NCBI GenBank assembly: GCA_023213395.1
Contig: CM041465.1
Coordinates: 59,651,741-59,715,740, forward strand
Origin: Cycas panzhihuaensis
Lineage: Eukaryota; Cycadophyta
Length of the DNA: 64,000 nucleotides
Direction: 5' to 3'
Positions within the stretch are counted from its first letter, which is position 1, and each line of letters opens with the position of its first letter. The notes below the pieces were generated by a model, which saw nothing but the letters and a program-made list of their open reading frames with translations, did no database searches and was not told the origin of the DNA. Both the position numbers and the translations under genes were made by a program. Shown piece after piece: positions 51,753 through 63,998 of the stretch.

Positions 51753-53631
51753 TTTAGTATCAGAGCTAGGTTTAATAGAGCCAAGTCTATTAAAACTATG
51801 TTATCAAAGACAGATTATCAAATCCCTAGTCTCAAGTCTATTTTAACCCTATTTAGGCTATAAGACTATGATTATGTCCACCTATCAAGGGTTTGTTCTA
51901 CACTTATTTTAAGTATGCTTATTTATGATTAGTAAGGGGGATAGTCTATCAATTTATTAGGTGAGGTTCTATTGTTGATTGTGGATGGTTTCAAATCATG
52001 TTTTGTAGTGCACCTAGAGTATGTTAGTGCCAATACATGAAAATCTAACCAAAAGTGTAAGTGTTGTAGTGATCTTAAATCCCATGGAGGCTTGTCATTA
52101 TTTTTAATACATTTTTAAGCTAGTTATTTACATGTCTTACCAGTATATATGTATGTATTGCACATGAATCTAAGAGTGGGGCTTCAGATATAAGCTTGAT
52201 CACTCTCTAAAGCTAGTTATATGGTAAGAAGGGTACAATTTTACCCTTTTTTATGTTAGATATAATTCATAAGTGTATTGTAGTATAGTTTGGAGTAACA
52301 GATAATTCCTTGGCTTATGTGAAGATACTAGCATATTGGGGCTTTGAAGTAGAGCTTACTAATTAAGAGAACTTGTATTTTATAAAGGAATTCTATGAAT
52401 AATATGTATGTACAATAAAAATTAAGTTTGTTGGGTGCCACCCCATCATAAAGTTGAGTCTAGATTTTAGTTTTTTTTCCATTACATGTGATAATGGCAA
52501 CATATTTTTTTATATTGAAGAATCTCCATATTATAGGAGAAGAACTTATTAATATTATTCTTGATTGGTCATTAAGATTCCATGGGTATCTACTATATGA
52601 AGGGTTTAATATGAGTTGATTATTAGATGCAAATAGAATTATTATTATTTGGCTAATTATGAGAAGGATTCAATGTCCCTATTGAGAAGATTAAACCATG
52701 CTTAAGACTATAATAGTGGTATTTTAGTGTTATGCAATGTGTTGGGTAGACTAGTTGCTCATTAGGTGATTTTGAAGAGAGTTGGTAGTTTATTAAGATG
52801 AGTTTATGATATTGAGTATTAATACCATATTAATCTATATATATTAGTGTTATGCATTACTGTTGTAATTGTATTTTTGCATTAGGTAACTCTATTACAA
52901 TTTTGGGAAAATTTGGGCACTTTCCAACTATATTTTATTATTTATGAGTGTGTTTTGGGTAAATATGATGTTGTTGTTATTGTATCTAAAGACCTGGATT
53001 TAACCTAAAATATGTCCTAAGATCAAATTATGAAGAAAACGGTGTGTGGACATCATTTTTACCCCCATAGGTCATGCACAGGTAAAAATGAAGAAACAAC
53101 AAAAATTGAATAACAAAAATGACTATATCTCCCTCATACAATATCAAAATTGAGTGTCATTAGTTATGTTATGAAATTAACTCATGGGGTTTTCTAACAA
53201 GTTATCATATTATATGATTTGAAGTTTTCTAGGGCAATTTTAATGTTGCAGAGTTTGGACTTTAATTTAATAGGAAGTTAAAATAGAGCATATGTCTAAA
53301 AAAAATAAATATTTTTTCACATGTTTTAGTTCAGATAACCATTTTTATAGGTTTATTCCATGGTATAGTGGATGGAGCTAAGGGTTTTTAATTTGATTTT
53401 TCTCCTAGAGATGTGGCCTCAACTAGGAGACCTAAAAATAAGAAAAATAAAGCAAGTGAAGGTTGCTTAGCAAGAAAATATTAGTGAACCATATATAGGA
53501 ATGCCACTCTAGATGACTAATAGGTATAACAACTAGTTACACATATGCCCCAATAGATATTTATCTTTCATATGGACCTAACATCACATTTAAAGTAGCT
53601 ATGTAACCTGGATTAAATATTAAGTAGGAAA

Positions 53632-53995
53632 TAGTGGTTAATATTTAATCCATGTAATATTAAATTATTATAATTACCCCTTTAATGTGTACTAAGGGGT
53701 CATAGTACACATACTTCTTTATGTAATCAATTATTATTTGACTAAGTGGCTTTTGGATTATGATTGGACAACCAAGTAATGATATGTGCTATAAATATAT
53801 ATTAGTTTATCATAATACAATTGGAAGTGGTCAATTCCTAAAAGCATCTTGTGTTAGGTGTATGTATATATTCTTTATTTGCTTCACTTATTTGACTTAA
53901 TTAATCTTATAGTCTTATGATCTTAGACTTGTGTTGGTATACATATTTATGATTTAGTATCAAAGATATTTATATGCCTATTTTATTTCTATTTA
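53632..53995 (+). repeat. 3' LTR of E3
   Basis: Starts TAGTGGTTAATA (TG changed to TA) and ends CTATTTA (CA changed to TA); otherwise matches the 5' copy. Confidence 0.85.
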
Positions 53996-54845
53996 GTTGA
54001 AAGTTTATTAAAGGATACATCAATATAGTTGGACCCTTGACCAACCTCACCAACAAGTATAGCTTTAATTAAGATGAGAATGTTGGCTTAAGCTTCAAAA
54101 AACTTAAAAAGGCAATCATCATTGGTCAAGTCCTAGCTATGACAAGCTTCTCTTAACCATTTAGAGTAGAGTGTAATGCATCAAGTACTAGCAGAGATGT
54201 GACTCTCTTCTAAAGAGACCACCCCATAATTTATGAGATTCTAAAGTTTAATCTATGAGAAAGAGTAAAAAGTACATATGATAAGGAGGTGTTAGCCACT
54301 AATCATGCACTAGTAAAGTGGAGGAAATATTTGTTAGGAATGAAAATCATCATCAAGATAAATCGCCATAGTTTAAAGTACTTCTTGACATAACAAAACC
54401 TATTTGAGGAGTAGCAAAGTCTAGGATTATGACTTTGAGATCTCATATAAGAGGGGGAAGGAAGACATTAAAATAAATGCTTTATCTAAAAAAATTAATG
54501 TTACCAATTATTCAGCCATCATATTAGTCATACCCATATGGCTTAAGGAGTTATAGTAAAAATACTTATAAGATTAAGAGGCCAAGAGTATCGTAGATAG
54601 AAATTCTAAAGCATTAGCAAAAATTCCCTGGATAAAGAAAGGAAATAACTTTCTTTACAAGAATAAAATATATCTACTACAAGAATCATGGTTCAAGGAC
54701 ATAGTCCTCAAGGAGCATCATGAATCACCTATAGTTGGGCTCTCTAGGTTCCTTAAGATATATGAAAGGATAATAAGAATAGTCATGATTCACCAAAACT
54801 TAGCCCTTAATTGGTTCACATCACCTTTAACAAATTTCTTGTGAA
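53996..54845 (+). pseudogene. Gyp-2 RNase H and integrase zinc-head remnant
   Basis: 'KFIKGYINIVGPLTNL' (RT thumb), 'VECNASSTSRDVTLF' (RNase H; family ECDASGxGIGAVL), 'VKSTYDKEVLATNHALVKW' with 'KYLLGMKIIIKINRHSLKYF', then decayed zinc-head sequence ('VLKEHHES' zone near 54,705). The match fades at about 54,845; no integrase core remains. Confidence 0.75.
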
Positions 54846-56247
54846 ACTCTTACTTGATATGATTGATAAATACTTATTTTATGTTCATTAGGCCATGTTT
54901 TGATGAAATATGATTATGAATTTTGTTGGATGATGTATGTTTGATGATGATGATGTATTATATGCTCTCTCATTTACAAATGGGTGATAACTATGGCATT
55001 ATATCTCTCTTTATGATCTTTTTGACTCATTTTTCCTTTTAAACATTCATTTACTTTTTTTTTTCCTTGATTTTAGTTTTTTGTGATCTCTTTTTCATTA
55101 TTTTTAGGCTTGTTCTTATAGTTTTCATTCTCTCTGGGCTATTTTTCTTATTGATTGACTCATTTGTGTTTAAATCTTTTAATAAAAAAATATTTTTTCA
55201 CTTTTTAATGAGTAAATTTCATCTCCTGATTCATCACATTTTGGTCCTGCCAAAAATATGATCCATTACATTTTATGAAGAAGATCATATTTTTCGTTGT
55301 TTATAAAATATGACCAGTCATATTTTTTACTATCATGTATGTAATTTTTTTTTCAATACACTAGTTTTGTATGTCGCTGCCTAGATTTGATGGCAACCTA
55401 CCTCTTTCATGCCTAAAACCTTTTAAAACCCTAGTGTATTATGTTATTTATGAATTGATGAGTTAGAGATCAAGCTTGGTAGGATTTTTCTTGAGATTTT
55501 AAGAGATTTCTTAGATATTATTTGGAGAACTATTTTTGAAGAAGAAGTAAAGCCCAAGGGAGAAAGTTTGAAGCTATGTTTACTGACTTGTTACTACATG
55601 AATTTCATTGGTTGATGCTTCCAAAGTATATGTTTTTCTCACAAATTTTTTAGCTTCAAACTTCTCTTTCCTAAGAAGACCTTTCTTTTTTAGTTTCTTA
55701 CAATTTTGCTTTCCTTTTGGTGATTGTTTATAATTAGAATTGTTCCTCTCTTCTTATTGATATCTGAGATACTTTTTTGGGGGATTTTTCCTTGGAAAAC
55801 TTGCCTGAAAGGATAACCCTTTATAGGAAGAATAGGAGTAGACTATTGTGAAGAATGATCATCTCTTCACTATAAGGATAACTACTCTCTCCCATTCTTT
55901 TTCTATTGTCCAAGTCTCCAAGAGGTCTAGTTTCACCTTTGCTTATATGTGGCTATTGTTGAGATGATTATTCATATGTTTCTTCTTTTTTCCTTGTTGG
56001 TTTTAAAGGAAATTTGAAGAGGTTTGGTTGCAAGAAAGAGATAAGACCATTCTAAGGTAGAAATTCATCAATATGCTAGAGATTACATAAAATTTCTAGC
56101 ATTGTTTTATTTGACTTTATTCTTTCTATTTCTTCGTAGCTAAGAAAAGAACTTTGAATGTGTTAGAGAGAGGGTTAAACTATACATTCACATATATCAA
56201 AATTAAATTAAAGAACTATAGACTTGATCAAATGATGTACCAATTTG
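54846..56247. other. No recognisable gene
   Basis: AT-rich sequence with short open frames on both strands and no conserved motif. Confidence 0.45.
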
Positions 56248-56571
56248 ACAGGTGGAAAAACCCCCTAGTGGGGATTAAAAAACTGCCACCTAAAATATAT
56301 AAATATCATTATAATAAAAGAATAATACAGTGTATAAGGATCTCATCCTCCCTTTGTATTGATGCTAGGCTATCCTATGTATAGCCTTTACCTCATCAGC
56401 CAACCTTTGACTAACCTGACCAACCTCCTAAAATCTAGGAGGAGATACTAGAAAGAAGATAGAGGTTTGATTAAATAGGTGGTTGTCCATTTCAATAAAC
56501 TATCTAATTAATTAATATATAAAGTAACTTTATAAAAGGAACCTTATTAAAAGATAACATTATTCCATCAC
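56248..56571 (-). repeat. 3' LTR of Cop-3
   Basis: Starts TGATGGAATAATG on the minus strand after the polypurine tract AAAGGGGGG (56,572-56,580) and probably ends CACCTGTCA. The partner LTR is outside the window, so the inner end is a guess from the CA terminus. A (GAA)n microsatellite lies just upstream at 56,616-56,646. Confidence 0.6.
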
Positions 56572-56819
56572 CCCCCTTTAATGTTATCTTTTGTACAATA
56601 GATGATATAGAAGATAGAAAGAAGAAGAAGAAGAAGAAGAAGAAGACTTCAACATGGTGATCCCCATTTAATGAAGACTTCTTCCATCTTCAACAATTCA
56701 CAGAGTTTGACAAACTTTGCTTTTATCAATGGCTTTATAAAAATATCTATAATCTACAAATCTGTAGGATAATAAAATATATTAATAGTATTATTATTTA
56801 GAAGATTACATATAAAATA

Positions 56820-58020
56820 TTAATGTAATTCTATATGTTTTATCCTAAAATGTGAAACAGGATTAGTAGCAATAGATATCGCACCTTGATTATCAATATT
56901 AATTTTAATAAAAGAGTTAGGAAATAGACCAAGTTCACTTAATAAAAATTTAATCCAAAGTGATTCTTTACTCACTTCTACTAATGCTTGATATTTAACT
57001 TCTGATGTAGATAAAGCTAATGCTTATATTTTCTTATTGGATCATGTGATTGGTGAGGAATCAAGGAAGAAGATATACCTAACAATAGATTTTCTATCAT
57101 TAGAATCTCTCACCCAATCAAAATCTATGTATCATATCAATTTTAGGTTAGTATTATAAAAGTTATATGTTAGATCATGATAAATCATACCTTGAAAACA
57201 TCTTAGAATTCATTTTATTGCATTCCAATGAGAGTCATGAGGCTTTTGCATGTATCTGGAATACAATGCAATAACATAGGAGATATCTAGATGGGTATGA
57301 GTTTAAGTAAATTAGACTACCTATTAATTGATGATATAAGGTAGGATCACAAGTTGAAGATGAGTAATCAATTGTTAATTTTACACCTAATTATAGAAGT
57401 GTAGGAGTTGACTTGGCGTATCTATATTAAACCTTGTTATTAGGTCAATAGTATACTTAGGTTGAGAAATAGTGATTTTTAACTTTGATTAACAAATTTA
57501 CAAGCTTAAAAAGTAATGTAATAGACTTGAGTTTTTCATTTCAAATTTCTACGTTAGAATTGATTTTAATTGAAGAATGTGAGAAAGTAAAGAACCAATT
57601 ATAATAATATTATCTATATAAAGAATTAAAATAGTGATAATATCATCTTGTCTTTAAAAATAGAGATTAGGATTACTAATACACTTAGTGTATCCATTTT
57701 GTAAAAGATATTCATTAATTTTAGTATACCAAGCTCGTGGAGGTTGTTTAAGACCATATAAAGATTTTTTTAACTTGTAGACAAGATTAGGATTACTAAT
57801 AAAACTAGGAGGCTGTTTTATATATATTTCTTCTTTAAGGCCACCATTTAGAAAGATGCTTTTCACATCCATCTCATGAATCTGCCAGCCAACTTTGGCT
57901 GCTAAGGCAATGATGGTTTTAATTATATTCATCTTGGCTATATGAGTAAATATTTGAATATAGTTAATACCATCAACTTGCAAAAAACCTTTGGCTACTA
58001 AACAAACTTTATGTTTTTCA
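56820..58020 (-). pseudogene. Cop-3 RT and RNase H remnant
   Basis: 57,654-57,983 reads 'IIALAAKVGWQIHEMDVKSI', then 'FLNGGLKEEIYIKQPPSF' and 'LVYKLKKSLYGLKQPPRAWY', textbook Copia RT fingers. The palm (about 57,610) is damaged; RNase H pieces continue to about 56,830 with many stops. Confidence 0.85.
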
Positions 58021-58599
58021 ATTACTCCTTCTAAATTGTACTTAGTTTAATAAACTCATTTACAGATAACTAAGTTCTTTCTAGGAGGTAAAGTAACTAG
58101 ATCCTAAGTTGAGTTCTTTCTAAGAACATCAATTTTAACTTACATGGCTTGTTACCATGTTAGATTATTACTTACTTCTTTAAAGGTTTTAGGGTCATCA
58201 CTTGCCATGACTTTGGCCATTAGGGTAAAATTGACTTAAAGCTTCTAAGAATGGGTCCTTTTAGTATTCAATAGATCACCAACATCAGAACTAGCATTAG
58301 AGAGTTTTCTTAGCCCAAATAGGTTGTTTATTATTATTAGTAGGTTATTCAAAAGAGGTAGGCTAACTAGACATATATGGATTTGAGGTAATAGGTTTGG
58401 TTAAAGTCTAATTTTAAACTTAAGTGGATAGAGACTCGATTATTTCAGGATCAACTTGTTTATTTGAATGGTTAACTAAGTAAGTATTAGTTAGTATATT
58501 TTCAATAGGAAGTTCAACATAAGAAGGGTTTGATGAATATCCTTCTTCATCAAATACAACATCATGTAAGATCAAAATCTTATACATGATTAGGTTAAG

Positions 58600-59358
58600 A
58601 AGTTGGTAAGCTTTGCTTTCTTCATTATAACCAATGAAGATGAACTTAAAACTTTTGGGGTTGAGTTTCTATCATTTTTCTTTAGGAACATGGCCCCAAG
58701 AAATGCTTTCAAAGACTCTAATGTATTTTGTAAAAGGTTCATGACCAGACCACCTTTGTTCTAGCATAACATTATATAAAGACTTACTTGGTAAGTGATT
58801 TAAAAGATAGTTAGAGCAAGCAATTTCTTATGCCCACAACTTAAGTCAAGACCTTTCATATGTAACATGTATTAGTTATTTCAACAAGGGTAAATTTCTT
58901 GCATTTAGCAATACCATTTTTTTTAGGAGTGTAAGCTACAAAGTATTGGAATTATATTCCATACTTCTTGCAGTAGGAAGTAAACCCATTACTTAGGTAC
59001 TCCTTAGCATTATTAGACCTAAAGATTTTGATTTTGGAGTTAGTTTGATTTTCAACTAAAGTTTTAAACTTAATAAAGATGTCAAATATTTGTCTCTTTA
59101 TTTTGAGCATGTATACCCAACACTTACTAGAGAAGTCGTTGATGAAGGTGATAAAATATCTACTTCCAGAGTACAAAGGTACTTAGAATAGGCCTCAAAC
59201 ATTAGAATGAATAAGTTTGAGTTGAGCTTTTACTCAAAAAGAGGTGTGATGTGGGAAAAGGTCCAGGTGTTATTTTCTTATAACACAGGCTTCACAAATA
59301 CCATAGATAATGACTAGGGGGTATAAGCCATGAATCATATCATACTTACTCTGGTATT
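58600..59358 (-). pseudogene. Cop-3 integrase remnant
   Basis: 58,952-59,176 reads 'GSRYFITFINDFSSKCWVYM', 'LVENQTNSKIKIFRSNNAKE' and 'YCKKYGI'; the second catalytic Asp zone (family LRSDNGGE) has Asn in the Asp position and Ala-Lys for Gly-Gly. Upstream the pre-integrase 'HGLYPL...CEAC' zone is decayed. Truncated by Cop-4. Confidence 0.8.
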
Positions 59359-60005
59359 TGTTAGAATATGACAACAAATGGTTAGGAGGCTAAAATTTTG
59401 ACATGTTGGCAGCGCGGGTTCCCCTCTAAACCTTCCAAGGGGGTTCCAAGGGGGACGGGAGCCCCCCCTAGCCAAGGGGGTGCGGGGGGAGTGGAATGCC
59501 CCCCGCTAAGAGGGGATTCAGGGGCGATAGCCCCTGACTCAAAAAATTAGCACTGGAAACTATATTAAATTGTAAAGAGAATCAAGGTCATTCAATAAAA
59601 ATACCATCGATTCTGTAGTCAAGATTTGTGCTATGTATGACCCACTCATGTAGCCTGATTTACGGCATATTTCTTTATGTTGAGGTTGTTCAATGTACTG
59701 TGAGTAGGGTGGCGACCGGTTATTGTTGATGGGAGCACTCTACTACTGGTTATATATATTATCTTCATTCTGTGACAATAAACATCGATACCTTTCCTGT
59801 GTAGATATTTCCCTAGCACATTGTTGGGGTTTTACCATGTTATATCAGGTGTACATTTTATGCTTGGATTTCTTGTTCATTTTATTATTTTATGTCTGGC
59901 TTAAGAACTTGTATGTAATTTTAGTTTTGATTCCTATAACTAGTTACAAGAATAGTTTAGATCTTGGTGGCAGTTTTAAGGTATTGGGACCTTGTCATCT
60001 CAACA
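59359..60005 (+). repeat. 5' LTR of Cop-4
   Basis: TGTTAGAATATGAC...CATCTCAACA, 647 bp. It contains a G/C-rich island (59,408-59,540) and a TATA-like TTATATATATTATC (about 59,749) that fits an LTR promoter. TSS not determinable. Confidence 0.85.
59408..59540 (+). other. G-run and hairpin cluster in the Cop-4 LTR
   Basis: Six or more runs of four to seven Gs or Cs in 130 bp inside AT-rich DNA, including a perfect hairpin CAGGGGC-GATA-GCCCCTG at about 59,519-59,536. Similar G/C blocks occur in some plant Copia LTRs. Confidence 0.8.
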
Positions 60006-60007
60006 AG

Positions 60008-60019
60008 TGGTATCAGAGC
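60008..60019 (+). promoter_or_regulatory. Primer-binding site of Cop-4
   Basis: TGGTATCAGAGC, perfect tRNA-Met complement, two bases after the LTR end. Confidence 0.95.
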
Positions 60020-60077
60020 TACTTTTATTTTTGCGGCGAGTTTGTGAAGGTTTTAGTGTCAGGTTTCTCTACACCAA

Positions 60078-60938
60078 ATGGTAAAACTGACAAGTACAAA
60101 GTTTGAGGTGGAGAAATTCAATAGAAAGAATAACTTCGAATTGTGAAAACTGAAAGCGTATGATGTTCTTGTACAACAAGATTTGTATAGAGCTCTTGTA
60201 GGCAAAATGAAGAAACCCATAGGGATGGACGATGATGAATGGAATGATCTACACAAAAAGGCTCTTAGCACAATATGATTATTCTTAGTAGATGAAGTTC
60301 TATTTAACATCGCAACGGAGTAGACAATAGTAGGATTATGGACTTGGTTGGAAGGCCTATATATGACAAAATCAGTGATGAATTAAATCTACTTGAAGAG
60401 GCAATTGTACTCATTATAGATGAAGGAAGGTACAAAAATTATTAACCATTTAAATATTTTCAATACTCTTATTTGTTAGGTGGCCAGTATCGATGTTAAA
60501 ATTAAGGATGAGGACAAGGATGTTATCTTATTATGCTCATTACCAGAATCTTGGGATAATATTATTACTTCAATTAATTTTAGCACTACAAATGAATTAG
60601 AATATGATTCTGTTATGAGTGCTTTACTGATGGAAGAAGTGCAGAGGAAGTCTAGTCTTGAAACCTCCACACTAGAAGCTATGACAATAAGGGGTAGAAC
60701 AATTGATAAAGGACAAAGCTCCAGGGATACATCGAGGTCAAAGTCAAAAGGCAAGAAGAGTAAGTTTAGGTGTTGGCACTGTAATAAGACCGGTCACCTC
60801 AAGAAGGATTGCTACAAAAGGAAGGAGTTCCATAAAAAGGAAGATCCTGCCAAGGAGGCGAATCAAGTGGAGTCAAATCAAGGTATGGATGATGATGTCT
60901 TGGTTGCTTGTAATGTTTCTCATTATCACCATGACTAG
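60078..60938 (+). pseudogene. Cop-4 gag
   Basis: Starts at ATG 60,078 (MVKLTSTKFEVEKFN). Early stops break the first third; from 60,480 the frame is open: 'VILLCSLPESWDNIITSI' is the UBN2 core, and an intact CCHC knuckle C-W-H-C-N-K-T-G-H-L-K-K-D-C lies at 60,771-60,812. The protein would form particles and bind RNA; this copy cannot make the whole chain. Confidence 0.9.
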
Positions 60939-61335
60939 TTATTAGATTAAGGTGCTTCACACCACGTGTCCACACAAGAGTTGGTTCTCATCATACCAAC
61001 CTCTTGATGGTGGTGATGTACTTATGGGAAATGAAGTTTCTTGTAAGACAGTGGGCATTGGTAGCATTAGAACTAAGATGTTCAATGAGGTAGTAAGAAT
61101 ATTAACTAAGGTTAAACATGTACCTGATCTGAAAAGGAATTTAATTTCCTTAGGTGAACTAGATTCATGTGGTTTTAAGTATACAGGTCATGAAGGAGTC
61201 CTAAAGGTGTCAAAGGGCGCCTTGGTTATTATGAAAGCCTTAAATAAAGGAAATCTTTATATTTTAGTGGGAAGTACAGATGTTATCCAAGTAGCTACAA
61301 CATCAAAGACTTCAAAAGATCCAGCTCAGTTATGA
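60939..61335 (+). pseudogene. Cop-4 protease
   Basis: Active-site strip at 60,942-60,960 reads L-D-stop-G-A-S-H-H, so the Ser codon of Asp-Ser-Gly is a stop. The rest ('VKHVPDLKRNLISLGELD') is well conserved. Confidence 0.9.
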
Positions 61336-62215
61336 CATTAAAGACTTGGGCACATGAGTGAGAGAGGAATTAAGGTGCTAATAAACTGAAGGTTACTTCC
61401 TGACTTACAACTTTTAAATTTGGCTTTCTGTAAACATTGGGTTTTTGGAAAATAGTATAGACTCAAGTTTAAAGTAGGGAGTCACACTAGTAAAGGCATT
61501 CTCGATTACATACATTCAGATGTATGGGGACCAGCCCCTAAAATATCTTATGGAGGATCATTATACTTTGTCACATTTATATATGAGTACTCCGGGAAGG
61601 TATGGGTCTATTTTTTGAAAAGGAAATCTAAAGTGTTCAGTGTGTTTAAGCAGTTCAAGGCTCTAGTTGAGAACAACACTAGTAAGACAATCAAATGTTT
61701 AAGAACTAACAATGGAGGTGAGTTCAACTCCTTAGAGTTTGAGAACTATTGCAGAGAAGATAGGATCAAAAGACACAAGACCACTAGTTATACTCCACAG
61801 CAAAATGACATTGTTGAGCGCATGAATAGGATACTCTTGGAAAGAGCAAGAAGCATGCTAAGTAATGTTGGAGTGGAGTAGGGCTTGTGGGCAGAAATTA
61901 TTCAAATAGCTTTCTATCTGGTAAATAGGTCACAATCACTTGCAATAGACTGCAAGATTCCTAAAGAGGTATGGAATGGATATCTATGTGACTATTCAAA
62001 TTTGAGAGTTTTTGGTTGTGATGCTTATGCCTGGACTGATAAAAGTAAACGTTCAAAGTTAAACCTAAAATCCAAGAAATATATCTTTGTTGGCTATGGT
62101 GATAAAGATGGTGTGAAGGGATATAGGTTGTGGGATCCTACTACCCAGAAAATCACCATTAATAGAGATGTTGTATTTGATGAATCTCCCCTTCTAAAAT
62201 CAGACAGTGTATAAG
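61336..62215 (+). pseudogene. Cop-4 integrase
   Basis: Pre-integrase 'RLGHMSERGIKVL', core with 'YIHSDVWGPAP' (first Asp kept), 'CLRTNNGGEF' (second Asp is Asn), 'YTPQQNDIVERMNR' (Glu kept), then 'LRVFGCDAYA' and 'RDVVFDE'. Stops near 61,335, 61,387, 61,453 and 61,881. Integrase inserts the DNA copy; the lost Asp would inactivate it. Confidence 0.9.
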
Positions 62216-63170
62216 TTAAAGTGGAACAGGAGCAGAAAGATGAACATCAACAGGTCAAGTTTGAAACCCATCCATCTTTGGAATCAAAAGAGCAGGAAGA
62301 TCTTTCTGAAGATGAATCTACAAAAGATTTACAGGAGTATGTGGACACTCCTCTACCAACAGTTAGAAGATCTACACGAGTTAGTCATCCACCTAACAAG
62401 TACAGCTTGTCTACTTCTATTGCTTTGGTTTCTAATGATGGTAAGCCTACATGTTATCGAGAAGCAGTAGATGATATCCATAGTGAGAAGAAGAAGAGGG
62501 CTATGCAGGAAGAGATAGATGTATTGAAGAAAAATAATTCATGGGACTTGGTAGAACTTCCACATGGCAGGAAGATTGTTGGTTGCAGGTGGGGTTTTAA
62601 GATGAAAATATATGTTGATGGAAAGGTTGACAAATATAGGGTAACATTAGTGGCTAAAAGCTTTGAACAGAAAGAAGGTATTAACTTTCATGAGATCTTT
62701 TCACCAGTTATCAAACTTGTTTCAATTCGAGTGTTGTTAGCATTGGTAGCTTCTCTTAATTTAGAGTTGCGACAGTTAGATGTAAAAATAGCTTTTCTAC
62801 ATGGAGATTTAGATGAGGAGATATATATAGATCAACCAGAAGGGTTTGTATAGGATGGCAGAAAAAGACTTATTTACAGGCTCAAGAAATCATTGTATGG
62901 ACTGAAGTAATCTCCCAGGCAATGGTACAAGAAGTTTGATACCTTCATGGAGAGCCAATTTTTCAAAAGAAGTGAGTATGATCATTGTGTTTACTTTAAA
63001 TTTATAGACAATGGCTTATTCATTATTTTGGTATTATATGTTGATGACATGTTGGTTGCAAGCAAGAGCATGGAAGAAATCAATAAGTTAAAGGCTCAAT
63101 TGACTAGGACTTTTCATATGAAGGATCTAGGAGATGCAAAATAAATCTTAGGTATGGAGATACATAGAGA
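62216..63170 (+). pseudogene. Cop-4 reverse transcriptase
   Basis: A linker with 'RRSTRVSHPPNKYS' leads to 'WDLVELPHGRKIVGCRWGFK', 'LRQLDVKIAFLHGDLDEEIY', 'YRLKKSLYGLK' followed by a stop, and an intact palm 'YVDDML' at 63,037-63,054. Stops after 'QPEGFV' and 'LYGLK', and at 'DLGDAK'. Confidence 0.9.
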
Positions 63171-63998
63171 TAGGAAATGGTAAGCTATGGTTATCATAGT
63201 ATAAATATGTGGAGAAGGTGCTAACCAGGATTGGTATGGCAAATGTGAAACCAGTAAGTATCCCATTGGCTTCCCATTTCAAGCTTTCTTCGAGTATGAA
63301 TCCTAGTAATGAAGAAGAAAAGGATTATATATCTTATGTGACTTATGCCAGTGCAATAGGAAGTTTGATGTATGCCATGGTATGTACGAGACCTGACATT
63401 TCACATGTAGTCGGTATAGTTAGCAGGTTTATGGCAAATCCAGAAAAGGAATATTAGGCAGCAGTGAAATGGGTGCTTCAGTATTTGAGAGGCACAAGTG
63501 ACTATTACATCACCTTTGGAGGTACAGATAATCAGGTTTGTGGATATATTGATTCAGACTTTGCAGGAGATTTAAATAAGAGAAGGTCTACTTTAGGTTA
63601 TGTATTCACTCTTGTAAATGGTCTAGTTAGTTGGATGTCAAAATTGTAAAGCACAATTACATTATCAACTACAGAAGCTGAATATGTTGTTGCAACACAT
63701 GCTTGTAAAGAAGCAATCTGGTTATAAGGTCTATTGGTTGAGATTTGAAGGAAACAGAAAAAGGTAAAATTATTTTATGACAATCAAAGTGCCATTTACT
63801 TAGCCAAGATTCCAGCTTATCATAGCAGAATAAAGCATATTGCTCTTAAATACTAATTTTTTAGACAGGTTGTGGAAGCAGGTCGAGTGGCACTTGAGAA
63901 GGTTGATACAAAACAAAATTATGCCGATATGTTCATGAAACTAGTACCATTAGAGAAGTTCAAATGGTGTTTGACTTCTCTTGGCTTGCAGAAAAGAT
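63171..63998 (+). pseudogene. Cop-4 RNase H and pol C-terminus
   Basis: 'GSLMYAMVCTRPDISHVVGI', 'WVLQYLRGTSDYYI', 'YIDSDFAGDLNKRRST', 'LSTTEAEYVVATHACKEAIW', 'YDNQSAIYLAK' and the end 'KFKWCLTSLGLQKR' before TGA. Frames shift around 63,180 and stops occur near 63,456, 63,647 and 63,726. It is complete to the C-terminus. Confidence 0.9.

Larger units (their letters stand above)
51389..53995 (+). mobile_element. Noncoding LTR element E3 nested in Gyp-2
   Basis: LTRs of 364 bp at 51,389-51,752 and 53,632-53,995. Primer-binding site TTTAGTATCAGAGC at 51,753-51,766 (one change from TTTGGTATCAGAGC); purine-rich TAAGTAGGAAA before the 3' LTR. Flanks ATTGA (51,384-51,388) and GTTGA (53,996-54,000) are a target duplication with one change. 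The Gypsy reading continues across the site ('ITKCY' to 'KFIKGYINI'). The 1.9-kb interior has no gag or pol that I can see, so it is a non-autonomous noncoding element. Confidence 0.8.
56248..59358 (-). mobile_element. Copia element Cop-3, 3' part
   Basis: 3' LTR, then RNase H, RT and integrase on the minus strand, up to the GAG-pre-integrase zone, where Cop-4 begins at 59,359. Its gag, protease and 5' LTR should lie beyond the window on the other side of Cop-4 if Cop-4 simply inserted into it. Confidence 0.8.

Noticed and set aside
54900-56400. Short frames at 55,067-55,261 and 56,154-56,384
   Set aside because: Phe/Leu-rich or Lys/Tyr-rich chance frames; the second overlaps the Cop-3 LTR.
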